Below, in pieces: positions 52,001 to 63,000 of a stretch of 64,000 nucleotides of DNA. Every line of letters starts with the position of its first letter. The stretch's first letter is position 1. Made by a program: the position numbers and the translations under genes. Location of the stretch: contig BDSL01000016.1 in the NCBI GenBank assembly GCA_003116995.1, positions 930,001-994,000 of the forward strand, read 5' to 3'. The DNA is from Yamagishiella unicocca (taxonomy: Eukaryota > Chlorophyta > Chlorophyceae > Chlamydomonadales > Volvocaceae). The notes under the pieces are model-generated. The model saw only the letters and a list, made by a program, of their open reading frames with translations. It did no database searches and was not told where the DNA came from.

Positions 52001-55000
52001 CTCAGTTCGTTACTCGTCGCGGTCACAGACTATCCGTCACCTTGCAGGACCCCCTCGTCCCCACGACGGGACGACACGCCACGGTGTGTGCCGACCCACG
52101 GGTCGGTTCCTCTCCGCCCCGCCACGGCTCAGCCTGGCGGCTGACGCCACGGCGCCCGCTGCCCCCTCACACACTCGCCTGGTCGTGCCCTAGCCTACCC
52201 GACATGTTGCCCCGCACGACCAACACGCATTTCCTACGCTGCTCCATGCTCTGTTACTCTACCCCCGCGGATTGACCCCTTCCACACCGCCTGGCGGCTC
52301 GCGCCTGCCCTGCGCCGCACCTCTAGCTCGGGCCGAGTGGCTGACAGCCGCGGCATGTGCAGCGCCGTGAGACTCGGCAGCACGAAGCTGGCGGCGCGCA
52401 GCAGGTCGCCGTCGCTGCCCCGGTAGCCGTCAGGCACCGCCAGAGCGCGCAGTGCGGTCAGGTGGGCGAGCTCGGTCACCAGGCCGCGGAGCTGATGCGT
52501 GGGGAGCCAGGGGCGCAGGGCGGGGGCGGGGGCGGGGGGGTGCGCCGGTGCATCCGTTTGGGGGAACATCATCCCGTACCCTTACCCTTACTGGTACCCG
52601 TACATCGCACCCAGGCACGTGCCCTGGTACGTACCCGTACTCGGGTTCCCTTACCTATACCCGTACGTGTGCATGCGTCCGTGTATGAATCTTGGTTTTA
52701 TGCCGCCCAATGACAAGCCCACGGCGCCGCACCACCTCTCCCTCAGCGGCGGACTGCCCTTGATTCGCTCCTGCCGCCCGCCCTACCCGTCCCTGCTACT
52801 GCCCGCCCTACCTGCTCCGACTGCTGCCCCGCCGAGTAGCCGCGAAACACCACCGCCAAGCGTAGGCTAGTGAGGCGCTCCAGGGAGCGGGCCGGCAGCG
52901 GCAGGCTGGTGGCGGTCAGCTCCAGGGATAGCGACCGCAGCCCCGTCAGTGCGTCCAGGCTTTGCACCATGCGCTCGGGCGTGGGGTCCTGCGGGTTGGG
53001 TTCCGTCCGGAGGGGCGGGTGGCCCCAATCTCGCTCTCTTGCTCGCTGATGGTCTGATTGCCTCGTGGACCGCAGTGGCGAGAGGTCGGAAGCCACGAGG
53101 ACGGCAGCCAGCGTACGGCAGGCAGTGCCCGGCAGGCAGTGCCCCGCGCAGGGCCAGTGACCGGCAGGCAGCGTACGGCAGGCAGTGCCCGGCAGGCAGC
53201 GTACGGCAGGCAGTGCCCGGCAGGCAGCGTACGGCAGGCAGTGCCCGGCAGGCAGTGCCCCGCGCAGGGCCAGTGACAGGCAGCGCACGGCAGGCAGTGC
53301 CCGGCGGTGGGCAGGGGCACCAGGACACCCTGCACCGATGTCTCGCCTCCAAAAGTCCAAATAATGGAATATGTGGAGGTGGGACCACCATTTGAGGACC
53401 ACCGGGACTCGATTCACCATAATGGAATTAGGTAAAACAACGTTTAACATTTGTGGAATCACGGCGCATCATCATGAGATGGTGGAACCCTTTGACGCCC
53501 ATCGGGGCCGCCCCAGTGATTCTAATTCCCCAGCGTACCACCAACCGGCACCCCCAGGCCACCAACGCGGCCGCTACGAACGGACATTTACGCAGCCGCA
53601 GCGAGGGGGCGGCCGCAGTGCTGTGACTCACATAGTTGAGCTTGTTGTTGCTGACTTGCAGCCCCAGCCGCTGCAGCCGAGTGAGGTTGGCAAGCGCCCC
53701 AAGCAGCGGCGCCGGCCGCTCGTAGCAGTCGAAGCGCAGCACCAGCTCCTCTAGCTCCGGAACCATCACCGAGATCAGCTCCACATCCAGCTCCGAGACT
53801 GCCGCCGAGTCGCTGGAGAGGTGTAGGCGCCGCAAGCGCGTGGTGAACGCCCCTAGGGTCATTTGCAGCACCTCCGGCAGAGGCGGTGCGTCGTCGACGA
53901 CCACTGCTGGCATCTCCAGGAGCCCGCTGCTGCCAACGACGTATGTGTTGGGGAAGATGGTGCGCTCGATGCGGCGGTGGAAGAGCCGCAGGCCCGTGGC
54001 CGCGGAGTGACGAGCAGCCAAGCTCTTATCGGAGCCTACACACGGCACGATAGACGGAGTGCGGGAGGGAGGGAGGGAGGGAGGGAGGGATCCTGAGCTG
54101 GTCTGACGCTCTTGACGTTGTAGGGCTCGCTTCTAGGGGGGAGCTGCAAGAGGAGTTTCAGCGCCACCCTATGGGTCGGAGCCGGTGTTGGTGCCGCCAG
54201 GAGCGCGGCTCCGAGTGTTAGCAACACGTGCGCCTGGGTTTCGGAGCCTCCCCCGGCCGGGGGACCTTCGGCCCCTCGCTATTATCGGGCGCCTTTGGGC
54301 CTGGTCGTTAACCGTTAACCGCTCCGCCCGACAGCGCCAGCATCCGCAGCAGCAGCTTCAAGACACCCACCGGCGGCCTGCAGGCGCCTCAGCTCGCGAA
54401 CGCAGTCTGCTCCGAGCACCAGCTGCACGCTGTCGCTCCACTCGTGGCGCACCTGCACGGTGAGGCAAAGATCGTACGACAAAGATGGTAAGGCATGGCT
54501 GTGGGCAGAAGCCGGCTAGCTTAGGCTGGCGGCAGCAGGCGCCATTACACTGCGGCAGCTTCACCGGAGGAGTCTGGGCTGGGGTGGTCGTGCGCCCGGA
54601 CACCCGGAATGTCCCCTCGCAACAGGCTTTACACTCGCGCAGATAGGGCACGTGGGCAACGTGGGTACGGCAGCCAGCCCCTTGCTGCCGCTTTGTCAGA
54701 CGGCTGCTGCTGCTGCCACTGCTGCTGCTGTCGCTGCTGCTGCTGCCGCTGTTCGGGACGCACCTGGAGGTCCCACTCTCGTGCCAGCAGTCGGAGCGCG
54801 CACCACTCCCGGACTCCCAGGCGACTCAACACGTTGTGCCAGACGACGTGCGGCGGTAAGATGCGTAGCACGTCGAACAAGGCCGCTGGAGGAGGAGGAG
54901 GGGGAGGAGGAGGCTGCGATGGAGGCGGCTGAGGTAATAGGTGGGGAGGGGATGCAAGTGGGTCATCCTTCGCACAAGGGCCCTCGTCGTTGCTTGTCGG

Positions 55001-56017
55001 CGTCTGGCTCGAAGCGTCGCGAGTATGCGCCGCGGTATCGACGGCCGCGCCAGGGCTTCGTAGCCCCGGAGGAGCACCCACGCCGGGTGCAGGTCTGAAG
55101 CCACCGGCCCTGGACTCTTGTTCGTCACATGTTCCGGTCGGGGCGGGGCAGGTTGTCGAAGCCCCATCGCCACAGTCCTGTGCAGTGGTGTCTGAGGCCG
55201 GTCGGCACGGCTGCGCCGCGTCCTGCTGCTGCTGTTCCTGCTGCTGCGGTTCCTGCTGCTGCTGTTCATACTGTTGCTGCTGTTCCTGCGGCTGCTGTTC
55301 ATACTGTTGCTGCTGTTCCTGCTGCTGCTGTTCATACTGTTGCTGCTGTTCCTGCGGCTGCTGTTCATATTCTCCTTGCTGTTGTTGTTGTTCCTGCTGC
55401 TGTTCTTCCTGCTGTTGCTGCTGCTGTTGCTCGTCCTGCCGTTGCCATCCCTGCTGTTCCTGTTCCTGATGCTGTTGCGCCTGCTGTAGCTGCAGCTGCT
55501 CCTGTTGTGGTTGCAATTGCTCCTGCCCCTGCTGCTGCTGCTGCTCCCGCTGCTGCTGCTGTTCCTCCTGCTGCTGCTGCCGCTCGTCCCGATGCACCGG
55601 CGCATCCCTTCGCCGCATCCGCTTTCTCTTAACGGTTTTCTGATCCCGTTGCGCCTCCCGCACCTCCTCCTCGCCCCGTCCCGGCTCCTCGGGCTGCGCC
55701 GCCTCAGGACTCTTTCCCACACCGGCCCCCTGCCCCTGCCCCTGCCCTTGCTGCTCTGGCTCCTGCCGTTCCCGTTCCAGTTGCCGCTCCCGGTTCTCCT
55801 TCCCCTCCTGCTCCTGCCCCTGATTATCCTCCTCCGTTTTCTCCTGCTGGTCAATCGGTTCGGCACTAACGTCCAGCGTCTCTGCCACGTCCTCAGCCAC
55901 CGCAGCCAGCGCTGCTGTCGCCGCCGCCGGCAGCCCGGGTTCGGAGCGCAGCGCGGCTCGCCGGCTGGACGACTCGCCCACGCTCCACCCCGAGCCATCG
56001 GCGCTGGTCACCGACAT
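49062..56017 (-). CDS. Gln-rich F-box / leucine-rich protein (10 exons, ~1219 aa)
   Basis: Exons in order: 56017-54764, 54452-54371, 54035-53632, 52988-52812, 52491-52321, 51767-51244, 50835-50439, 50166-50077, 49916-49707, 49412-49062. All joints are phase-consistent and the last exon ends in TGA. Residues 1-145 are disordered with a nuclear-localisation-like KRKRMRRR (about 130-137). Residues of roughly 147-270 are a long Gln-rich run with interspersed Tyr, Glu and Pro. Residues of about 385-418 fit an F-box (ILPPHVVWHNVLSRLGVREW...LAREWDLQ). The rest has irregular leucine-rich repeats (LRRLHLSSD, LEELVLRFD, LTRLQRLGLQVS, LTALRALAVPD, LEALRWAGLL, LRRLGLVSA) broken by Ser/Gly-rich loops. It is probably a substrate receptor of an SCF-type ubiquitin ligase. 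The frame is open upstream of ATG 56017, so an extra 5' exon is possible. Exons 8-10 are less sure than 1-7. Confidence 0.75.
50194..50310 (+). repeat. 115-bp dispersed repeat, copy 2 (F-box gene intron)
   Basis: This is the second copy of the element at 45492-45608, in the same plus-strand orientation, lying in the intron between F-box exons 7 and 8. It is followed by a short run of 14-bp 'ccctcattccgctg' repeats (about 50313-50360). Confidence 0.9.
53105..53305 (+). repeat. GC-rich minisatellite in an F-box gene intron
   Basis: Higher-order arrays of 'ggcaggcagtgcccggcagg' and 'ggcaggcagcgtacggcagg' units make up about 200 bp in the intron between exons 3 and 4. Confidence 0.9.
54062..54090 (+). 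repeat. (GGGA)n simple repeat
   Basis: Six to seven tandem 'ggga' units lie just upstream of F-box exon 3, on the intron side. On the minus (sense) strand this is the pyrimidine tract before the acceptor. Confidence 0.9.
55210..55590 (-). repeat. coding CAG-type (poly-Gln) repeat tract
   Basis: The minus strand is a dense run of CAG/CAA codons in the first exon of the F-box gene, with a sub-repeat that encodes EQQQQQYEQQPQ-like blocks. On the plus strand it appears as CTG repeats. Confidence 0.9.
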
Positions 56018-57132
56018 GGCGCAATGGAAGAACAGCGAGGGTGTGGGTGAGGGCGGAGAGGATGGCGTGCAGGATGAGGCCGGTGATCCCCCGTCCGGCG
56101 GCGAGGCGGGGTATGTCCGGTCTGACGGGATCACAACCGCGAGACCGCCACCGCCGCTGCCTCTGAGCCCAGCAGCCGCCAGCCGTCCCACCTCTGTCGG
56201 CGCAGCTGCCTCCGTCTCTTCTTCCCCTAGCGCGGGGGTCTCTACCTCCAGCGCCGCCGGTAAGCTTTCCTTGGGTCGTGTCCCTGCTCCCGCGGCCTCG
56301 ACAGCCGGCCCGGCCTGCCAGACACGCGCCACTGCGCTGGAAACCCTAGGGGACCGGGCTTGGGGACCGGACCGCGGTCCCGCGGCTGGAGGGCTCGGGC
56401 TCGGGCGCGGCGGGGGCCGGGGTGGCGGGCGTGCTCTGTGGGGACCACGTGGGGGCGGCGCCTGCAGCCCCAGATGACGGGAGCAGGAGCTTACTGGGAA
56501 TGTAAATGTACGACGGGGCCATTGGGGCGCAGGGGACTGCGGCAGTTGACCGGTTGTACGGTTATCACGGCAGCGCGAGGCGGGCTTGTGGTGCCACAGT
56601 CTCGGGGGCGCGAAGAGGGTTCACGCGAACACGGACAGCGTTCAACACCAAGGCGTCTCCGTGAATTGGCCAGCACCCTGCCGCAGGTGTCCCTGCCCCA
56701 GGCGGCTTTGCCGCCTTGTGGGAGTGGCATGCCTCCGCTCTGGTTGCGGCTGCCACCCCACCACTTCCTTCCCTGCGTACCCTAGCTGCGATAGCATTCC
56801 CCCCTCGCCGTCTGTGTTTTTATTCATTTCAGGTTAGCCCACTGACGGCCAAACCGCGCTTCAAACTCGCTTGCCTATGCGGGCAACCCCGCCTCCGAAG
56901 TTGCCTTCCGTCTGGTTTTCGTACTATGCGGCAAGCACCCGTGTTCGCCACCGCTTCACTCCTTGGTCCTACCGGGCGCGACGTCAAATCATCGAGTTCT
57001 GGAGTGGGCGCCGGAATTCCAACACTATGTCTGACCTTAACACAGACAGTGTTCGACCGGCATCGGGTACATCGTTATGTCGCCTATGCGTAACCGCACG
57101 TTCATTGCGACGCGACATGGCGCGATCCCGGG
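56018..57132. other. stretch between the F-box gene and an unidentified ORF
   Basis: GC-rich sequence next to 56018 may be an upstream exon or 5' UTR of the F-box gene; the same frame stays open to about 56332. From 56500 to 57132 I see no conserved gene. Two TGTAAC motifs at 57163-57179 read on the plus strand but no plus-strand gene leads into them convincingly. Confidence 0.35.
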
Positions 57133-57648
57133 TTAACGCGGTGCCATCTGGGCTGGTTTGCCTTCTGTAACCCACTGTAACCCATAGGTCGTACCGTACT
57201 TCACTTCACCCGGAGAGAGGTTGCGAACCCATACCTTGCGCATTTTGCTCGCCTCGTCCTCCGGTGATTCCCATAGGTACTCGCTAATGTCCAATTTATC
57301 TGGCTCCTCGCTGCAGCGAGGGCTTGGCACCGGGCTGATGGTGAGCAGGGACGGCAACTCTAAGCCCGTCGCCACCCATTGCAAGGCTTGCAGGACAAGG
57401 CGGGCCAGGTCGCTGTTCGCGGACGCTGCAAGTTGCACCGCACTCGCAGCAGCGACAGGATGCAAAGACATCGCTGCAGCCACAGCGTGCGACCGGTTTA
57501 TTATCGCATAGCTGCATGCTGATTGCCATTTTGCTAAAGATGATGCCTCTGTAAGCAGCAAGAACGGATCGGGATCGGCTTTCATCGGTCTCTTGCAACT
57601 GCCTCCTTGCATTAGCGAAGGAGCCCAACAGCCATATGGGAAACCCAA
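57133..57648 (-). CDS. hypothetical protein, possibly one exon of a larger gene
   Basis: A 171-codon minus-strand frame ending in TGA. It contains an Ala-rich helical part (residues about 45-85: SHAVAAAMSLHPVAAASAVQ and following) and a charged part (EPDKLDISEYLWESPEDEAS), then KMRKVWVRNLSPGEVKYG. I do not recognise the family. The composition, with ordered alternation of charged and hydrophobic residues rather than low-complexity repeats, looks more like real coding sequence than its neighbours. The ends may be splice sites: GTACGACC near 57194 could be a donor. Confidence that it is a gene is modest. Confidence 0.35.
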   Translation of the reverse strand: MGFPYGCWAPSLMQGGSCKRPMKADPDPFLLLTEASSLAKWQSACSYAIINRSHAVAAAMSLHPVAAASAVQLAASANSDLARLVLQALQWVATGLELPSLLTISPVPSPRCSEEPDKLDISEYLWESPEDEASKMRKVWVRNLSPGEVKYGTTYGLQWVTEGKPAQMAPR

Positions 57649-60081
57649 TATGTATTCATAGTCATTCGGTTATGCCGCTGGACCGGGTGCTGCTCGCAAG
57701 GCTTGTTCCATCGGGAGAGACCAGGCGTACGTCAGCATCCGCAACCCGCCCAACGAAGCCCGTCCTAGTTACGTTCGTCGCAGAAAGCGTTGAGGGAAAA
57801 AAATGTGGCGTATGCGCATCAGAACGTGACTGCGTGTAGAGCTGACCCTCGGTTCGTACAAGCAGGGCAGCGGACCATGCATAAGGATCGTAGCGCCAAT
57901 GTAACGACTGTGCGTTGACAATCCTAATTGATCCCTTAAAAAAGCGAATGCAACCGCGCTGTTTTCTACTCCTTCGTGTTCAGACCTGTCATCAAATGGA
58001 ACGTACGCTCTCGGTGGGTAGAAAACTGGTAGAATCAGCTATCGGGCTGAGTGCTGGTGATCGCACTCCTTCGTAGCGCCCAGTTCCTCTCATACCGAAC
58101 CCTTCCTGACCTGTTTGTTGGATAGGGTTGGGGACAGTCCGGTTGATATTGATCATGGGCCTTCCCTGCAGCACTCGCCGGTTAACGTCGCCGTGCATTC
58201 TTTGCCCCCACCAGAGCGCTGCGGCCTGCTGGATTGTTTGATACGAGTTTGCCGTGTGTTGTTGCAGTTGTGGTGTTGTCTTTCTATTTGTCGGTCGCCA
58301 AGCCTTCACGCATGATACTGCAACAGTAACAGTAGCAGTCGCAGTAGTAACAGTTACTGCGTGCTACGACTGCGTTGCCAGCTACACGATCCTGCGCGAC
58401 CATTGCCAGGCGTAGCGCTGTGCAAGCAGCCCTCCACACAGCCGAGTGCAATCAGGTACACCATGTAGTCGGTGTGCCACTGCGCAGCGTCGCGATTCGC
58501 CGATACATAAGACCTTATTCCGCGGATGCAACAGGGCCTGCCGCCATTCACTGCAACAATTACTACTACCAAAGCCCCAACCGCACGTGATGACGGACTG
58601 TTACGGCGGGCGCGGGGCCACCTGCCGCCGCCACCGTATGTGTGCATAATCGACACCGCCCTGCGCCTGATGGATCCCCTTGAGCACATGTGCGGCCATT
58701 GCGAGCCCGCGTCGTTGGGTCCTACCAGGCACCGCACACTACCAAGTGAAAATCACGTCGAGCAAGATATCCAACCATGCAAGGCACTATGGGTAGTTGT
58801 TGATGGGTGCGCCAGCATTGGCGTTGCAAAGAAAAAGGTACTGGACCTCGAAGGCTAAGGGTGATGCCACCCTACCGTATCACGGTTTGGGACTGTAAGC
58901 TCGTGACCTATCTTTGATCTAGCTGGGAACACCTCTCTGCGACTGTTACTCATCGCTGCTTCGTGGACGAGTGCAGGCTCTTACAAGCTGGCCGCAAACC
59001 CGCAATGCCGAGGCTAGCGTAAGCTTGCGCCCGCTTTCCCACAGTGTGGCTCATTCATACCGGGACAGTAGAAGTAGTAGACGAGAATGAGTTCACAGTT
59101 TACATTAGGTACCAGGCTCAAATAGCACAGGTTCAGCCCCCAAGTAATTTCAATCATTCCGTCCTCGTCCCATCATGGATACACTTACGCACAAGGTATT
59201 TGCATATATACATAAATATTACGGCATCCCGTTTTGCATGCGAAATCACAGTGCGCCACTAATTTCGGCCACCCGACCACACCCATTCCAAATGGCGACT
59301 CAGTATATGGTCGTCGTCATGAATTGGCCTGAAAAGACGCACCACGCCATGGCAGCCCGAAAGGGGTTATGCCGCGGCAGCCCGAATGTGCCCGAAAGGG
59401 CGCTCCAAGTTCATAACTATGGCAACAGCAACTTCAGCATGCAAATGCAACACGCCGGTAGCACAACTGAGTCAGGTGCGAACATGAAGGCCACCGAGGT
59501 ATTCAGGACAGCAGCCGCGGACGTCGAAAGCGTGTCGGTTTACGTGATGGAAGTCAACAATGCAAACTCCATTTCTTTGCTTGCATCCTGCTATCTACAA
59601 ACCCCCTCTCACTGTCGTTTCTTGACGCGAGTGTATGTGTCGCGGCCTGTCAACGCCAACAGGAGGTCCCAATGAAAGTGGAAAGGCCTGCTCCCCTCTG
59701 GCACGGGGAAGACGCTGCTGGTCGGCCAATCATTCGCGCTCATCGCAGCCCCGTCAACGAACCCTTCATACCACCAAATCCGAACCGGGCCCTCCCAGTG
59801 GCCAACCGTTGCGCACCCGGCTCGCTCAAACAAACTCATTACACGTCGAACCTATATTGCGCTGTTCAAACCCGTGCTAGCGTACGCTCAGGTATACTTC
59901 GCAGTGACCTCCGAAACCACGGCTTTTCCACACCGCCCACTCAAACGACATTGCAATGCCACCAGTCGAGCCGGGGGCAGCCAGCCCAAGCGTCAAACCC
60001 CGTCAGCCATGCCCTCACGCGAAGCACCCCGCTGCAAAAAAAACACTGCGATGGGCCCCCGAGCCTTAAATTTGGTCCAGA
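57649..60081. other. intergenic stretch, no gene recognised
   Basis: ORFs at 58526-58858 (+) and 59175-59675 (+) show no domain. A short run of 'cagtaacagtagcagt'-type repeats lies at 58320-58360. TTACA at 59839-59843 is a likely poly(A) signal for the minus-strand membrane protein ending at 60082. Confidence 0.4.
59839..59843 (-). promoter_or_regulatory. TGTAA poly(A) signal (minus strand)
   Basis: TTACA on the plus strand reads TGTAA about 240 nt past the stop of the multi-TM protein. Confidence 0.4.
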
Positions 60082-63000
60082 CTACAGTTTGCGCTGGCTC
60101 GGAAAGGCACCCATAAAGGTCGGCGGCGGTGGCAGCAGCTCGCCGCTGCGTGAGGTCTGGCCACTCCCGACTGCGAGCCGCGACTGTGCTCGCGGGCCAA
60201 CCTGCCTCGGCACGCCGCTCGAGTTAACAGCAGGCGCCGAGGCCACCGGCGCAGAGCTAGCCGGCTGGTCCGCATCCAGCCCCATCGGGAAGGTCGGAAG
60301 GCGCGGGTGGTCGATAGATGTTACTGACGATTCCCGGGACACGCTCTGGAGCGCGGCGCGGGAGGACGGAGACGCACCGGAGTCGTCCACTGGAGTCGCA
60401 CTGACCGGAACGGCCTTGATGGTGGCCCCGAACGACGAGCTGCGGCTGGCGCTGGTCGTCGCCGCCTGGTTGCCAGCCTTCTGGCTGCTCAGGCTCCCTA
60501 GCACCGCGGAGTTACGCTCCAGGGGGGCGGTGCCCGCGTGGCTGGACCTCTTGCTGTTGCTTCCGGAGCCGCCAAGGCCAGTTTCGGGGTCCTCTTCAAT
60601 GATTGCGTTGCCGTCGCGACTGGATCTCAGGTGGGCCGCATGTGCGCCGGAGCCATCGTCTTCGATCGCCTGGATTTCGCCGCCGTCCTCCGACCCATCC
60701 CGGCTGGGTGGCCGGCTCAGTGGCGGGATGTCATGGTCCAGCATCGTTCGCACCTGCGTGGAAAAGCGGGGCGGGTGACGCCGGCGAGGCATGGGTCCAT
60801 GGTGCCGTGGGGATGGGAGAGAATGCGTCCGGAATGGAAACGTTGCGGGACAGCGAGGCGTGCGACAGTTCAATGCAGGATCCAATCGTGCCTTGCGGCA
60901 TCAGCCATAGACGCTATAATGGGTACGATGACATAACACGAACATAGCAGTCCAATACCCGGCCAGGCTGCACGGGAGCTGTGCACTGGGAGCTGGCGGC
61001 TGCGGATCGCGGTCAACGCACGGCAGCAAGCCAACCCAGCGTGCAGCAGCAGCTGCAGACCTACAGAACCCGCGCCACTTCCTTACCCTTGTCAGTACTT
61101 TGTTCGTTGTCGAACCGACGCGCATGGAGGCCCACACCGCGGCAGCGTATATCGACGCCACGTGATGGTAGCTCGTCCTGCAGAGGTGAGGTCAATAACG
61201 TCAACAAAGCGCGTGCCATGGCAGTGCTGAGCAGAGGCCGACTTCAAACAAAGTGGGGCGATGCATGGGCAGCGTGTAATGCACGCCGATGTATCGAGTG
61301 TCAACTAGCAGTGGAGGTTGTGCAACGCCTCGCATATCGCCCCGCTGAATGCAGGACATGCAGTGGACAGCCCTGCAAAGTCTCCAACTGGTTTCCGATG
61401 GCAAGGAAGCAGAGAGCAAGGAGCCGATCGCACCTCTGCTCATGACCCCCATCTTGTATGTAGCTGGTTGTTGAACCCTGAGACGTGAGGTTCTCCAGGA
61501 TCCTCCTTTGGAGCTGCGAGAGCAGTTCAGGGCCCGGAAAAGTAAGAAAGCAGATTATCCATGCGACGAGTAAAGCCTCTTCCCCGATGCAGTGCCAGCA
61601 AATTTCGAGGTGACGAGTTGCACTCGTTGGTCACAAATACGCTCAGCACTTGCGCCTTGTGTGCGCTTAGCACCTACAAATTGAGGAGCACCCTCCCGGC
61701 CCCGGCCGCCCCTCCCTTTGTGGTACCGCACCTCCGCGGCAGTCAGCTTGCGGCGCGTCTCACGGTCGAGGTCGCTCAGGCCAGTGCTGTACAGGGCTGC
61801 GTACCAGTATGCCTGGAGTGACAACGAAGGTACCGAGTAGGCAGGTTCAGCTTGCGAAGAGGGTGTACGGTGGTAGGTTGCTACTCTTGCCGTCGTCTTG
61901 CAGTGGAACCCTCCCGACACCTATTTGCAGGTTTTAGCGACCTCGCACCCACCTGGATGATGTAGTACACGAACACCGCAACCATGGACACGTTGACAGC
62001 CAGAATGAGCACGGAGATCGTGATCCGACCGCCATCAGAGATGGACGAGCTGCAGGAAAAAAGAAAATAACAGAGCGCAGTTCTGCGTTTTATTCGACGA
62101 TAGAGGACCGCAACGACACGAAGCGCAAGCTAATCTGTCAGTCATCCCTTCAAGACGACGGCCCGCACGTACGTCCCTAAACAGGCAACGCGGCTCAAAC
62201 AATGGTGCCCCATGAAACGCAAACATGCCCTTCGTCTTCCATTGCGGGCCCCCCATGCATCCAGTAGCGCCTCAAGGAGACAGAAATCCGGACCTGAAGC
62301 CGAAGTACAACGACAGGTACAGCGTGGTGAGCAGAGTGCCCAGAGAGAAGAGCTCCAAGTTGTTGGTATACATGTGGTGGTACGGCATTGCGGCCAGTTG
62401 GATACCCTGGTTGGGAGGGAGCAGTCGCGGCATCCTTCATATGAGATGCCACTGAGCTATGCACCCAAGCAGCTCACAGGCAGCATCAGCCGACGGGGCA
62501 GCGCGGCGACCCCAGTGCATCTCCACTCGCCATGAGGTGAGGCGATATGTCACCTCTGGATCCGCCATCAACCGCATCTGATATCAGGACGTAAATTGCG
62601 CACACACTAGACACCGGCGTGTACACCTACCGTTGCGATAACGAGGACGCATATAACCAGCAGGAGCTGCACACCGGGCGAGGTGGGGCCGTCCACCAGA
62701 GTAACAATCACGGCGATGAAAAGCTTGCGAAGCATGACCACGCTCTCCCACCACGCGTATCTACAAGAAGGGAGGAACACATGACAGTTAATCGCACGGT
62801 GCAACTGGGTACACAGCAACAGCACGCCCGACGAACCTGCCTGCACTAGATCCCAGCAACCGAAAAGCATTCAGCGAGTTTATTATGATGTAACCGGTTC
62901 CAAACGTGCTGGTACTTAGGTTGTCAGTCATAATAAGTAAGCGAAGGACAGTGTAAGGAGAAGGACAGTGTAAGGATATGAATGCAGAGGTTTGCAATGA

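Noticed and set aside
54826..55998. 390-codon minus-strand ORF rich in Ser, Asn and Arg
   Set aside because: It is the alternative frame of the CAG-repeat exon of the F-box gene; shifted CAG codons read as AGC (Ser).
56716..57180. plus-strand ORF ending shortly before two TGTAAC motifs
   Set aside because: The poly(A)-like motifs are suggestive, but the ORF has no domain and no supported start or upstream exon.
59175..59675. 166-codon plus-strand ORF
   Set aside because: No recognisable domain, no clear promoter or poly(A) context, and many rare-looking codons for this GC-rich genome.
59672..60778. 368-codon plus-strand ORF
   Set aside because: Most of it is antisense to the disordered tail exon of the multi-TM protein, which is supported by splice phase and an adjacent membrane domain.
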